DNA of 64,000 nucleotides, taken from NCBI GenBank assembly GCA_039519185.1, contig CM076846.1, forward strand, positions 73,822,818-73,886,817, read 5' to 3'. Origin of the DNA: Astragalus membranaceus (lineage: Eukaryota > Streptophyta > Magnoliopsida > Fabales > Fabaceae). Of this stretch, positions 21,440-32,613 are shown piece after piece. Numbering within the stretch: the first letter of the stretch is position 1; every line of letters starts with the position of its first letter. The notes beneath the pieces were generated by a model. The model was not told where the DNA came from and did not search any database. It was given only the letters and a program-made list of their open reading frames with translations. The position numbers were made by a program, and so were the translations under genes.

Positions 21440-21459
21440 CACTACAAGAATTTAAGTTA

Positions 21460-21750
21460 TTACTGGCTAACTCAATCCCCCAGTAATGCTGAAATTCGGC
21501 CAGAAATTGCACATTACTGGCGGATTTAGTCCGCCAGTAATCAGCCAGAAAAACGGCCGCAAGTAATTGTTACTGGCGGAATTTCAGCCAGTAATGACTG
21601 GCGGATTTACTGGCCGAATTTCAGCCAGTAATTACTGGCTGAAATTCGGCCAGTAATGACGCCAGTCATTACTGGCCGAATTTCAACCAGTAAATCCTTC
21701 AGTAATTACTGGCTGAATATCAGCCACTAAACAACCAAATCCGCCAGTAC
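21460..21750. repeat. CACTA-C subterminal repeats, 3' side
   Basis: About 15 copies of TTACTGGC(G/T)GA(A/T)TT-type words in both orientations. Confidence 0.88.
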
Positions 21751-22019
21751 TGTATTATATATTTATTTAAAAAAAATGTTTTTCAAATGGTTTTATATTT
21801 AAAATTTGTTGATTTAATTCGTTTTTTATTTAAATTTTTTAAAAATAATTTTTTAATTCATTTATTTAATTCAAAAAATAAAATAATTACTAAATATTTT
21901 TTTCTAAATGATAAAATTTTCATAAACTTCATGCAATAAAGTATTAATTAAAATATCCATTACAAAATATAAATAGAAATAGTCATTACAAATGCAAATT
22001 AAAATATCTAGTAAAAGTA
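21751..22019. other. CACTA-C AT-rich 3' untranslated stretch
   Basis: No feature beyond A/T-rich sequence between the subterminal repeats and the PTTA stop codon. Confidence 0.5.
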
Positions 22020-22087
22020 CTAGATATCATAGTAGGAGGGTCCAGAGGTGTTGTTGTTGTTGCTGTTGTTGTTGTTGTTGCTGCTGG

Positions 22088-22120
<33 letters not shown>

Positions 22121-24068
22121 CATCATCCCGAAACCAAGCTAAAACAGGATCAATGTTGGTGTCTGTGTCGAACTGCTGTTGGGATTGCTGGAGTTGCTGT
22201 TGAGACTGTTGTTGCGGCTGAGGTCGAGGAAGCTGTTGAGACTGCATATGTGGTTGCTGGAATTGCTGTTGAGACTGTTGCTGCGGCTGAGAGTACGGCT
22301 GACCACATGTGCCCCGGAAGGAAGGCTGGCCGATTACACCCGGGTACGGCTGAAAAGCTCCGGCATAAGGCTGGGTATGTTGTGGTGCTGGAAAAAATGA
22401 TGCAGATGATGACATTGATGGCCTCGGATATAAAGACATAGTACCCATCAATTGATTCCAGCGCTCATCATTCAACCTCTGCTGCTCCCGCATCTGCTGC
22501 ATTTCCTGATCATGTTTGTCTTGTCGCTCTTGCAACTGACGCTGTGTCTCGCTCAATTGTTGTGTCAATGACTGAATAGCGTCTAATTCTGACGGAGCAT
22601 AAGAGCGACCAGTACTTCTTTCTGAAGAAGATGCTGGCCTCAGATTTGGAATAATTGAATCTTGGTAAGCAGCATGGCCAATACCACCAGCTCCTACTAA
22701 CCGGCTACCTTTGGTTGGACCAACAAATTCCTGCCAAGCATTGAAAGCCGCTCGACTCTCCTCAATAGGATCAATGTCAGTGATGCCATTACTCTGCAGT
22801 GATGCCACTCGAGCAGCCTGCCATTCAGAGAAGTTTTCCTGATAGGAATAACCAAGAAATGAAAAATTACCCCATTAATGTAGATATAGAATATAATATG
22901 ATATATGATATATAATATAATAAAAACATTAATATATAATTAATAAACATTATATATTTACCTGAATATTCCTATGCCGGGCATCAGGATACTCGCTCGT
23001 CTCCTCTCGCATATGAATCTGGCAGTGTAACTCAACCAAAGTAGGTGGTCGACCAAGGATGGCCTCCTATATACATAGTTATTATTATTTAACATATTAG
23101 TGTTTAATAAAATATAAAATATGTATGTATAATATAAATTTAATCAATTAAAAAATTTACCAAGCGTTTGAAGTGTTTAACAGTGTTGATAGAACCTGCC
23201 GTGTTTATGCAACCACCTTTCTCTGAAGCTCGGTTCTTCTTAGCTTTCTCACATTTTTCAATATACTTAAGGTTGTCCCATCTCTTTTGCAGCACAAGCC
23301 AATCAGAATTCCCAATCCACGACGGCTGAATACGATTATTACGACACTGCTGGAGCATTGATGAAAAGCGGTGAGAAGCTCTTTTGTGGAATACTCTCTC
23401 AACATTCCTTTGTTCCTCTGGGAGCCATGCCATTTTTGCCTATTTAAACAAGTTTAATTAACGTGTTAGTATAGTAAAAACAAATTAATCAATTCAACAA
23501 AATTAAAAAATTGAAAATCCACCGTGTAAAAAAAAACATACGCAGAACTGATTCCACATTTTGGATGTCTTATCCTTTTTGACCTCTTTCCAATTCAACC
23601 AGGGGCTAGTGTAATTCGCTTTGATGATGTCTGTGATCGTGCTGGATACAATCCTCCCATGATCAAACCTGTTTATAAAAAAGATAAATTAAAACAATAA
23701 TAATTTATAATTTATATTTAATAAATCAACCAAATATATTGTCATAAATTAATAAATACTTACTGGTCACCAATAACCTTCGCTACGATATGACCGTCAC
23801 GCGTAACCTTAACCACTTCCCTATTAATATTATACCTGCGTATCCCATTTTCATCTGCCGGAGGCTCGACACTACCAGGTGGAGGCACAAATGGTCTATC
23901 CATAGTGCTAGGTCCACTGCCATCCTGATCCGTACGAGGTGGAGGTACAAAAGGGCCATCAACAACAACATAAGTCACACGACGACGACCGCGTAAAGAA
24001 GTAGAAACCTTCTTCTTCCCTTTATCATTAGGTTGGTCATCATTACTTTCTGATCCTGATGATGTCAT
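22020..24068 (-). CDS. PTTA/En/Spm-type (TNPA-like) transposon protein, apparently intact
   Basis: Five exons on the minus strand: 24068-23764, 23668-23542, 23439-23161, 23066-22962 and 22838-22020. Together they are 1,635 bp, giving 544 residues with no internal stop and GT-AG junctions that keep frame. Start ATG is followed by TSSGSESNDDQPNDKGKKK. The core (MAWLPEEQRNVERVFHKRAS, then SWIGNSDWLVLQKRWDN) resembles the plant 'transposase Ptta/En/Spm' family, the TNPA-type partner that binds subterminal repeats. A glutamine-rich coiled segment (SLTQQLSETQRQLQERQDKH) and poly-Gln and poly-Asn tracts near the C-terminus follow. With TNP2 broken, it might still act in trans on related ends (inference). 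The alternative is a recently inactivated gene with defects too subtle to see. Confidence 0.8.
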
Positions 24069-24071
24069 CAC

Positions 24072-24109
<38 letters not shown>

Positions 24110-24226
24110 ATGAATCAAATAAATAATGAATAACATAAATGATGAATAACATACATGAAGAATAAATATTATTTCATACAAAAAGCGTCTTATATATTAA
24201 TATTATCTAATTACAAATAAAATCAT
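24069..24226. other. Spacer between the two CACTA-C genes
   Basis: Contains a (TG)n(TA)n microsatellite at about 24072-24110; no gene. Confidence 0.6.
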
Positions 24227-26925
24227 CTAATTAGAATCCCATTCTTTCTCAAAATCACCATCATCATCAGATGAGTGAATTCTTGATACACCGACATGGT
24301 CGACAACATCTTCATGATCTGTATCTTCTTCATCATCATTAACTTCATCACCCGTGTTTGGCTCATCACATAAACGGGTAATGGGTTTTACTTCAATCAC
24401 TTCATTTACGTTGGACATTTTATCCATTTGATATGGCACGTCTTCCACTGTGTCATCATTTGTCTCAATGCGACCTCTTGGTTTTGTCTTAATTGCGACA
24501 CACCAACCACGCCGATCAGTCCGTGTTGATGGATAAGAAACATAATAGACTTGTCTCACATTTTGTGCAATGACGAACGGATCATACGGTCGATATCTAC
24601 TAGTCATTTTAATGTCCACTGTATTTGTCTTTGGATTAAACTTTGTTCCTTGAGCGGACGGGTCAAACCATTTACAATAAAAAACCACCACCTTTTGATT
24701 ATAATCTAGATAAGGGTACGCAAGTTCATATATGTGTTCAACCACACCATAGAAATCATCTTCGCCTCTCCCGGTGTCACCCTTCATGCAAACTCCACTA
24801 TTGACGGTTTCTCTGCCCTCTGTCCATTCCTTAGTGTGAAATTTGTATCCATTGACAAAGTATGTGTGCCATTCTTTAACACATCTTCGAGGACCGTCAG
24901 ATAAGTTCCTCAAGTGTTGGTTAGTAGGAGTTGGCGGGAGGAAATACACACGTTCCTTAAACCACATTGGAAAATGTGCATGAATATGAGCAGAAGATTG
25001 CTCTTCCGCAACTTCTCCTAATGACAAAAACTCCCTATAATAACAAAATATTAATTGTTACACAACTGTGTACATTAATTTATTAACTAATTTAGATAGC
25101 TATATAGGTTGAGAAATACATACTCAATGAATGGTTGGACCTCAGTACAGTTTATCAATACATGAACATGGGCCGAGTTTAACTCTTCTTCTGTTAGCTA
25201 GTGAGTTGACTCCTTTCCAGACTGACGACCAGGTAGACAAAATACAGACAAAGCTAAACGATGTCTTGGACATTCAATTTCTGTTTCATTTCAACTACTT
25301 CTAGAAGCAAATTCATTCTTGAAGTAATAAGAGCAAAAATGAGTTGTTTCACGATGTAAGTAAGAAGAACATATCGATCCTTCAACTCTAGCTTTATTTT
25401 TAACTGATCTTTTTGAATCACCCATGAACCTAGATAGATAAAATGATATATGTTAATAACCCATCTAATAAAAATTTGATATATTCTTTCGATATATTAA
25501 CTTACCTTTCAAACGGATACATCCATCTGTATTGGACAGGACCGCCAAGTTTAGCTTCATGTGCTAGATGAACAGGAAGATGCTCCATAGAATCAAAGAA
25601 CCCAGGCGGAAAAATTTTCTACGTGCTGCATCATAAGTTAAAACGCCATTCCACAACCTTTTGAGGTCATCAATCAAAGGTTGCAAATATATGTCAATAC
25701 CAGCCGTTGGACTACTTGGCCCTGGAATAATAGAATTTAAAAACATGTATGGTTTAGACATACACATTTCTGGAGGAAGGTTGTATGGGGTAACAATAAC
25801 TGGCCAACAAGAATACGGTGATGCCGATGCTTGAATATAGGGTGTGAAACCATCAGAGCACAAACCAAGCCGAACATTGCGTGGATCACTGGCAAAATCT
25901 GGATGCACACGATCAAAATGCTTCCAAGCTTCACCATCAGATGGATGCCGTAACTCACCAGAATTATTTCTATTTTCATAGTGCCACGTCATTTTACCCG
26001 CAGTTTCCATTGAAGTAAACATCCTCTTCAGCCTTGGTATAATTGACAGATAGAACATTGCTTTCCTTGGCACTTGTTTGCCTTTGCTCGTCCCTTTTCT
26101 GCTGACACGATACCGTGGCTCTTGACAAACCTTGCATTGCAGCAACTCTCCATCATTTATGCCAAACTCATTATTATAATAGATCATGCAACCAGAAACA
26201 CAACAATCAATTCTTATGGATTTCAAACCAAGTTTCGATACCAATCTTTTAGCATCATAATAACTCTACGGCAAAAGTCCTCTGATTGGGGTTGCATCTA
26301 ACATCATTTTAGTCATATATTCCATGCACAATTCCGCAACATTAAATTGAGACTTAAGACCCAACAACCGAACACACATTGATAATTTGGAGTCTTTAGA
26401 TCCTTCAAATAATGGTTTATTTGTCTCGTTCAAAAACATATAAAACCTCTGAGCTTCCTCGTTTGGAACTTCGTCAGCATCATATTGTGGTTCTTCAAAA
26501 TCCAAATTTACACCGACAGCATCAGATATCATTCCCTGAACAACATCAAGCAACTCATACCCTGTAGTGTTTGGATTACTACTAGATGTGGCAACGACTG
26601 CGACTGGACTTGAAGTGTGACCTTCTACTTGAAAAGGAACATTGTCAACCGCAGGAACAGGAACTCCAGCTGCTACCTCGCCATGACGGGTCCATATCCA
26701 ATAATTTGGCTTAAATCCATTATTGTACAAATCAAGTCGAACCTCACCTTCATTTTTTATAGATCGAAATACACATTTGAAGCAAGGACATCTAATTCCA
26801 CCTTGTTGCTCAAATTCTTTTTGACGCTTAGCAAAAAGAACAAACTCTTCGACTCCTTCGACAAAACGTCTTTTCAACCCAGCTCTATCGGGATACATTC
26901 GATCATACATCCAACTACGATCCAT
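24227..26925 (-). pseudogene. TNP2-like CACTA transposase with the catalytic middle deleted
   Basis: TNP2 is the catalytic transposase of En/Spm elements. From MDRSWMYDRMYPDR (about 26925) come an N-terminal transposase-associated domain with Cys/His pairs (GIRCPCFKC), then the TNP2 domain start (DCCVSGCMIYYNNEFGINDG, CKVCQEPRYR). It reads to GVLTYDAARRKF (about 25620), where it jumps directly to PPGFFDSMEHLPVHLAHEAK, the DUF4218-like C-terminal part. After an intron, a DUF4216-like region (25027-24227, HAHFPMWFKERV, then VVFYCKWFDPSAQGTKF) ends in acidic repeats. The deletion near 25620 removes the catalytic core and shifts frame. Further stops lie at about 26266 (LP*SYYDAK) and 25200 (TH*LTEEEL). 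Non-functional. Confidence 0.9.
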
Positions 26926-26940
26926 TTTTTTTTGCATCAA

Positions 26941-28080
26941 TGTTCTTAATATATACTACAACATAGTAATATGTGTATTAGAACAATACACATTCGTATC
27001 CAAATTATAACAACTACTAACTATTATTTATTAATCTATAGTGATTCTAACTATTAAAATAAACAAAATAATTACAAATAACATAATTATTAATAGTAAA
27101 TATAACACAGATTTTATTTTCATAAGTACAACACAAAACAACACAATTTATACTATACTAAATAATATCTATGATACAAATATAATTAATATTATTTTAA
27201 CAACACATTATTTTGATTTAATTCCTATTTTTTGATAATAACATTTTATCTTGTCAAAAAAAGATAATAACATTTTATATCATTTTACATATTAAACAAT
27301 TTTTATTTGAATTTATCTAATTTTATTTTATTTATTTTTAATAAATAATTATTAATTAAAAATAACACTATAATATCAGTATATTAAAAAAAACAGTATA
27401 TTAGTTAATAATAATAATTATAACACATTTATATTTTTTTGTCATACTATAAAAGACTATAATAATAGTATATTATATTTTTTGGAAAAAAAAATACTAT
27501 ATTATATTTATTTTAATCCGTAAATATTATATACAGATTGTAAAAAAAAACTCATTTTTTAATAATAAATATAAACAGATTTTAAAAACTAATTTTTTAA
27601 TTATAAACACATTTTAAAAAAATACAAAAATATATTATTTTATAATATATCACAGTAATTCGTTTTTAATTAACAGATTTTAAAAAACTTACAACTATAA
27701 ATATTTAGTAAGAAATAACTTGATAACTAACCGGTAATGAAGAGAAGATTCTGGCTTGATGCTAATTCCGGTTTCTTTTGAGCAAATCTTCAACCAAACT
27801 TAAGCAAGCTAACAAATATGATATATCAGAAATATTAACAACTCAGCTTTTAAAACAAAATATTAACGAAAACAACCTAATATGAAATATATTTTTACAA
27901 ACATACCTTCAACAAATCTGGAAACTTTCGTTTAGAACTTGGAGAGAAATGGTGTGAATGAATGAAAAAAATTTTAGACACATTTGAGAGAAATGGTGGA
28001 ATGAATAAGAAATGAAATGGAGGTTTCAGATTTTATAATGGGAGCAAGAAGGAGAAGACGCAAGCAAGAAGGAGAAGATG
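26941..28080. other. CACTA-C AT-rich 5' leader region
   Basis: Very A/T-rich up to 27700, then a likely first non-coding exon/promoter region (27730-28050). No coding sequence recognised. Confidence 0.5.
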
Positions 28081-28720
28081 CAGTTACTGGCGGAATTAAA
28101 GGCATTACTGGCGGATTATGTCACGAATTTTACTGGCGGAATTGTGGCGGAAAGGGTGCATTACTGGCGGAATTGGGCAGCTGACAGCCCACGCATGTGA
28201 CGCGACACTCACTTTGCATTTACTGGCGGAATTAAGCATGTTACTGGCGGATCCCATTACTGGCCATTTTTAATGGTCAATGCACAGCTTTTGAGGGTAT
28301 GTTACTGGCTGAAATTCCACCAGTAAATGCATTTACTGACGGATATGTTACTGGCGGAAATTTCCTGTTACTGGCTGAACTACGTTACTGGCGGAACATG
28401 CGTGTTACTGGCGGAACTGCATTACTGGCCATTTTTGACAGTCAATGCGCAGCTTTTGAGGGTATTTTTTGACTGAAATTTCCGCCAGTAAATGCAATTA
28501 CTGGCGGATATAATTATTTATAAAATTATTTTAGTTTTTCAGTTAATTTCTGCCAGAAATCCCTACTCAATCCGCCAGTAAATATACTGGCTGTTTAAAT
28601 TCGACAGAAATGTTATGGAATCCGCCAGAAACTTACTGGAAGACTGAATCCGCCAGAAATCACATAATTCCACCAGAAAACTTACTGGCTGACTGATTCC
28701 GCCAGAAATGTCTAGCCAAT
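28080..28720. repeat. CACTA-C subterminal repeats, 5' side
   Basis: More than 20 copies of TTACTGGCGGA-type units in both orientations, some with CCGCCAGTAA or CCGCCAGAAA. Confidence 0.9.
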
Positions 28721-28745
28721 AATGCAAGTAATTCTTGTAGTGAAG

Positions 28746-29880
28746 GCCGGGGCCTTGCTTGTAGAAGTAGAAAAGGGCGAAGGGGAATCCAGAGAGGAGG
28801 AGAATGATGAGAGTAAGGTATATTTTTGTTCTTAGTGTGCTTCTTTGAATCTGTTTCATGAATGCTGCTATTGGTAATCTAATTATGAACTTTTAACAAA
28901 GTTGTGCATTAGTATCATTTCAATATAATCACACTACTTCTGCAAAACCTTTTTTGCTTTTGTTTTCCAATTGTTTGTCTTCTAGAAAAGGTCAGTTGAT
29001 GGAGGAAAGCAAGGAGGTTCTATAAAAAAGGTGAAAAGGGACAAGGCTGGAAGTGCAATAGGGAAAAGTGCAAAACCCGAAGCTAACTCTATATCTGCAG
29101 CACCTCGTGTTAAACCAGAACCCCCCTTGCGCTGCCTTCGGTTAACTTCTACACATTTCTCAACACGAATAATGGGTAATGTCTAATACTGGCCGAACAA
29201 GTATATTTTATGTTTTGGTTTAAATTGCGTTATGCTAAGATTTTGGTCAACTATCCCAGTTTAACCTGTTCATCAATATCCAATGATGGATCATTTGTTG
29301 CTGGAGGATTTTCTGACTCATCACTTAAGGTTCTTTCTCTTTCCTCCTCTCCAAAAGAAAACCCTCTCTCCTTTCGAGGCTTTATCTTATATAATATGAA
29401 CCTGTGGTAATTTGTGTCTTGTATCCACAGGTTTGGGATATGGCGAAGCTTGAGCAATAGCCTGCTAGTTGTAAGTTTGTATTTGAAATTTCCTTTTTTA
29501 GGCCAACCTATGAACATGACTGTTGTGTTATTTTGTTGAAAATCATTAATATGATTAGTGACAAGCTTAATGCTTCAAAAATATTAGACTCTGTTATCTT
29601 TGTGCTGCAGTGCCCAAAGTTTCCTCAAATTTTGAGCAATTTAACGTGCTCAAATTAGCGCTCTATGTTTTACTTGCTAATGCTATAACAATTAAGTTGT
29701 TGCTGTTACAGCTCTTTATCGGGGAGGCAACGACACATCACAAAATGAACAAGTTATTGGCCTAAATGGCGGGAAAAAGAACTACACGTTGTTTCAAGGT
29801 CATTCAGGGCCAGTCTATGCAGCCACTTTTAGTCCCTTGGGGGATTTTATTCTTTCTTCTTCAGCAGACAAAACAAGTAT
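28746..29880 (+). pseudogene. TAF5: Captured TAF5 fragment (several exons)
   Basis: TAF5 is a WD40 subunit of TFIID and SAGA. Exons read AGALLVEVEKGEGESREEEN (28746-28815), RSVDGGKQGGSIKKVKRDKA to APRVKPEPPL (28987-29130), LPSVNFYTFLNTNNG in a shifted frame (29130-29175), TCSSISNDGSFVAGGFSDSS (29264-29329), VWDMAKLEQ then a stop (29431-29459) and YTLFQGHSGPVYAATFSPLG plus DFILSSSADKT (29712-29877). Order matches plant TAF5 from the linker to the first WD40 blades. A deletion with frameshift near 29130 and a TAG after KLEQ show decay. Introns are retained. It is the first captured gene in CACTA-B. Confidence 0.85.
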
Positions 29881-30219
29881 GTTTACTTGACCCCATTTAA
29901 ATGTTCTTTCTAATTCCGTTTCTTGATCACTTTTGATAATATCTTTTATTTTTTCAATATTATGTATGTCAAATAGTCCTCTTTGCAGCACTATAGTGTA
30001 GTGGATTTTGAGATCTCTGCTATAATAAAACCGTGGCGCTATTTGAGTTTCGTTTATTTTAAAACACAAAACAGTCGCTATGTGCACTGCACATGACTCT
30101 TAAAATACAAAATTTGATGAGAAGTCCGATTTTCTTATTTTTAAAAAACACACGAAGGAGATAATATTATGTAAACTATTTTTACAACTTATGTTATTTT
30201 AATGTAGCTTATTTATTGT

Positions 30220-30254
<35 letters not shown>

Positions 30255-30426
30255 CACCTGCTATTTTCCCGCAACGCTATCTGCTATTTCACATAGCGGA
30301 TTTTTGGCTTCCAATTGTTTTCGTCATCTGTGATTGACAACACTAAATGTATTTTTGATTGAGACCTTTTCTGAACCTGGATTATGCAGATTACAGAGTT
30401 AGTGGGCAACAAGAACAGATTACAGA

Positions 30427-30930
30427 ATGCCCACTTTGAACCTCTTCACCAACATAACCGTCGACGCTGTTATTGCCTCTGACATTCTTAGGGATGCCAC
30501 AAAAGCTGTTGCAAAAGTCATTGAAAAACCCGAATCTGTTAAGTCCACTGTTAACCCTCTTCATTTTTTCAATTGACCACCAATTGCTTGATTAAATTAC
30601 TCACTGTGTAAATAACAATACTTTACCAAACCATTTTTTCTGTTTGAATAAGAATTTGTTCTGCTATTTTAGTTCTTACTTAAATTTTAGTGTAATTTGA
30701 CATAGATTTGTGTTTGTGGTTTGTATTTCAGTATTTCATGATTTTATTGAATGGGGGAGTGCCTATTGCATTTGCTGGCACAGAAGAGCCAGCTGCCTAT
30801 GGAGAACTGATATCAATTGGGGGCCTTGGTCCAACTGTTAATGGGAAACTCAGTTCTACACTTGCTGAAATTCTTCAAACCAAACTATACATTGATAGTT
30901 GTCGATTCTACATCAAGTTTTATGACTCTC
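30427..30930 (+). pseudogene. Captured macrophage migration inhibitory factor-like (MIF/MDL) gene, exons 1-2
   Basis: Exon 1 from ATG at 30427 reads MPTLNLFTNITVDAVIASDI, then LRDATKAVAKVIEKPES (to about 30540). Exon 2 (30732-30930) reads YFMILLNGGVPIAFAGTEEP, AAYGELISIGGLGPTVNGKL and LYIDSCRFYIKFYD. This is the small tautomerase-fold MIF-like protein of plants, about 115 residues; Pro-2 right after Met, the catalytic residue in the family, is present. The final exon encoding the C-terminus is not found before the next captured fragment. An upstream exon in the same transcript context is suggested by the acceptor at about 30390. Some 550 bp downstream of TAF5, same strand. Confidence 0.85.
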
Positions 30931-31545
30931 GGGTACATTTCTTTGAACTTAGAGGTTTTTTATCTATTCATTCCATTCAATTATGAGTCTTATGATCTTT
31001 GTTGGAGAAAGGAAAAAAAATACGTACTAGATCAATTTCAAGACTGTTTTTAGGGAATTTGTTGCCAATAATACAGGTTATTAAAATAGATATTGTTTTT
31101 CTATGTTGTTTAGCAATTCTTTGTCTACAACATCTGAGAAAATATGTTTGCTAACTTAATCTAATTATATGGTGCTCTGTTTCTTGTATTTTAATTAAGT
31201 GTTGGAATAATAGCATCAAATCAGTAGCTATGACCTGTAAGGATATTGTACTTGAGGGTTATTTCACCCCAGAGGTTAATATTGTACTTAAGGGCTATGA
31301 CATGTTAACATTACCTATATCACATTTAAGATGAAAGTTGCTAATCAGATTGACCGGGTTCTGTTATTGTAATTTTAGCATTGGAGATATAGAATTTGGA
31401 TGATCATGAAAATACTATAAGGCTAATCAGATTGTTTAAGGCTAATTAGATTTCTTTAATTCCCTTTGCTTGTTTAAGCACTGCTAAACAAACTACCAAA
31501 AGCATAGATTTGTGTTGGATGATATGTGCTATTTTTCTTATGCAG

Positions 31546-31589
31546 GAGAATATGCAACAGCAAGAGCTGCATCAGCTGCTGGAACAATC
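31546..31589 (+). pseudogene. Captured exon of glycolate oxidase ((S)-2-hydroxy-acid oxidase)
   Basis: A short exon between TGCAG and GTACTT encodes EYATARAASAAGTIM. This matches the peroxisomal flavoenzyme segment that ends in the conserved AASAAGTxM motif. Only this exon is visible. Same strand as TAF5 and MIF in CACTA-B. Confidence 0.7.
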
Positions 31590-32250
31590 ATGGTACTTCT
31601 CTCTTTATGTTTATATTCTTGTTAATTAAGTATTTAGAAGTTTACTTGATTAATCACCACATACTCTTTAAGATTTGTCAGTTTCATATGTTGGAACCTC
31701 TGCATGTGGATTTATGACCACCATTTGAAAGTTTTTTATACTTAGTAAACTAATTAATATCAATTTTTTTCACACGGGGTTTGCAAATGATGGCACTTTG
31801 AAAAGGAATGCTGATAGCTGCTATACAACTCATGTCAATGCTAAGAAAATCAACTCGAGAGATTCTGTTTGGTGAAGCAAATGGATAGCTGGTATACAAC
31901 TCATTTCAATACTACCATGATGTTTCTTGCTTAAGATTTTTCATTGTTTTATATGTTTGTACTTAGTTACATGACTAATTTGTTTGAATAATGCTTCAAA
32001 TTAGTTATGAATGGAATTATGTGGAAGTCATTATATGTTTGTATTTGTGTGGAATATATAATTTGATATTGTTGTAAGATTGTGTTGATATAAGATTATA
32101 AATGAAAAGAAATTTTGGTTTGATTTTCGTCTGTTGAATTAAAATTAGCAGTCATTATTTAGATTAGCTAAATAATTTTTTTTTAAAAAAAAAATTAACT
32201 TTTAAAGTCAGGCGTCACTAAAGCCTGACTTTAAATCATACTTACGAAGA
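31590..32250. other. CACTA-B 3' end region
   Basis: No gene. 32120-32190 matches the inverted CACTA-A sequence at about 5975-6090, and 32195-32245 carries TAAAGTCAGGCGTCACTAAA-type subterminal repeat before the homology stops. Confidence 0.65.
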
Positions 32251-32613
32251 CCTCAAGACCTAACAAAATCTTGGACCGAGACCGAACTCATTCCTCTTGA
32301 GCTTCCGATTTCACAAAGCAGAAACGAGGAGGGCTTTGTGTGTAGGATTTGGGGTTTCTGGGTTCGATCAATAGGGTTTCGTTTGGGGTTTCTAGGTTCA
32401 ATCGAATAGGGTTTCTGGTCGCGAGGGTTAGGGAGAGATCTTAGGGCATTAGCTGTTCGCGAGGGTTTCGTTTGAGCGAGAGAGCTTGCAGGGGTTTTGT
32501 TTGAGAGAGTGTGAGGTTTTGTGTGAGAGAGATGAACCGAATCTGGGTTATGATGATAGTGACGCGTGAGGAGCGACGGAGGAGGCGTGAGGAGCAGCGG
32601 AGGAGGCGTGAGG

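Larger units (their letters stand above)
21440..28742 (-). mobile_element. CACTA-C: En/Spm-type transposon with element genes (7,303 bp)
   Basis: Ends CACTACAAGAATT at 21440 and AATTCTTGTAGTG at 28742; target duplication AAG (21437-21439, 28743-28745). Subterminal arrays of TTACTGGCGGAATT-type units occur at both ends (21460-21750 and 28080-28720). It encodes, on the minus strand, a TNP2-like transposase gene with its central part deleted and a PTTA/TNPA-like gene that reads intact. It is nested in the TAF5 exon of CACTA-B, so it arrived after that capture. The 27000-28080 part is AT-rich and probably leader/intron. Confidence 0.92.
19560..32250 (+). mobile_element. CACTA-B: gene-fragment-carrying CACTA (3' terminus lost)
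   Basis: Left terminus CACTAGTGCAAAACTAGG at 19560, same family as CACTA-A, with matching subterminal repeats (19570-19925) and a 3' internal block (32120-32245) homologous to the CACTA-A 3' side. Beyond about 32250 the sequence switches to a different CACTA family, so B's own 3' end is missing. It carries fragments of TAF5, a MIF-like gene and glycolate oxidase, all on the plus strand. CACTA-C (7.3 kb) is inserted in its TAF5 exon. Without C it is about 5.4 kb. No element gene of its own was found. Confidence 0.8.

Noticed and set aside
22000..22140. Poly-Cys open frame on the plus strand
   Set aside because: It is the complement of the poly-Asn/poly-Gln codons of the PTTA gene.
28080..28720. 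Regularly spaced repeats that might suggest a CRISPR-like array
   Set aside because: Units are in both orientations, short and next to a CACTA terminus; this is a plant genome and they are subterminal repeats.
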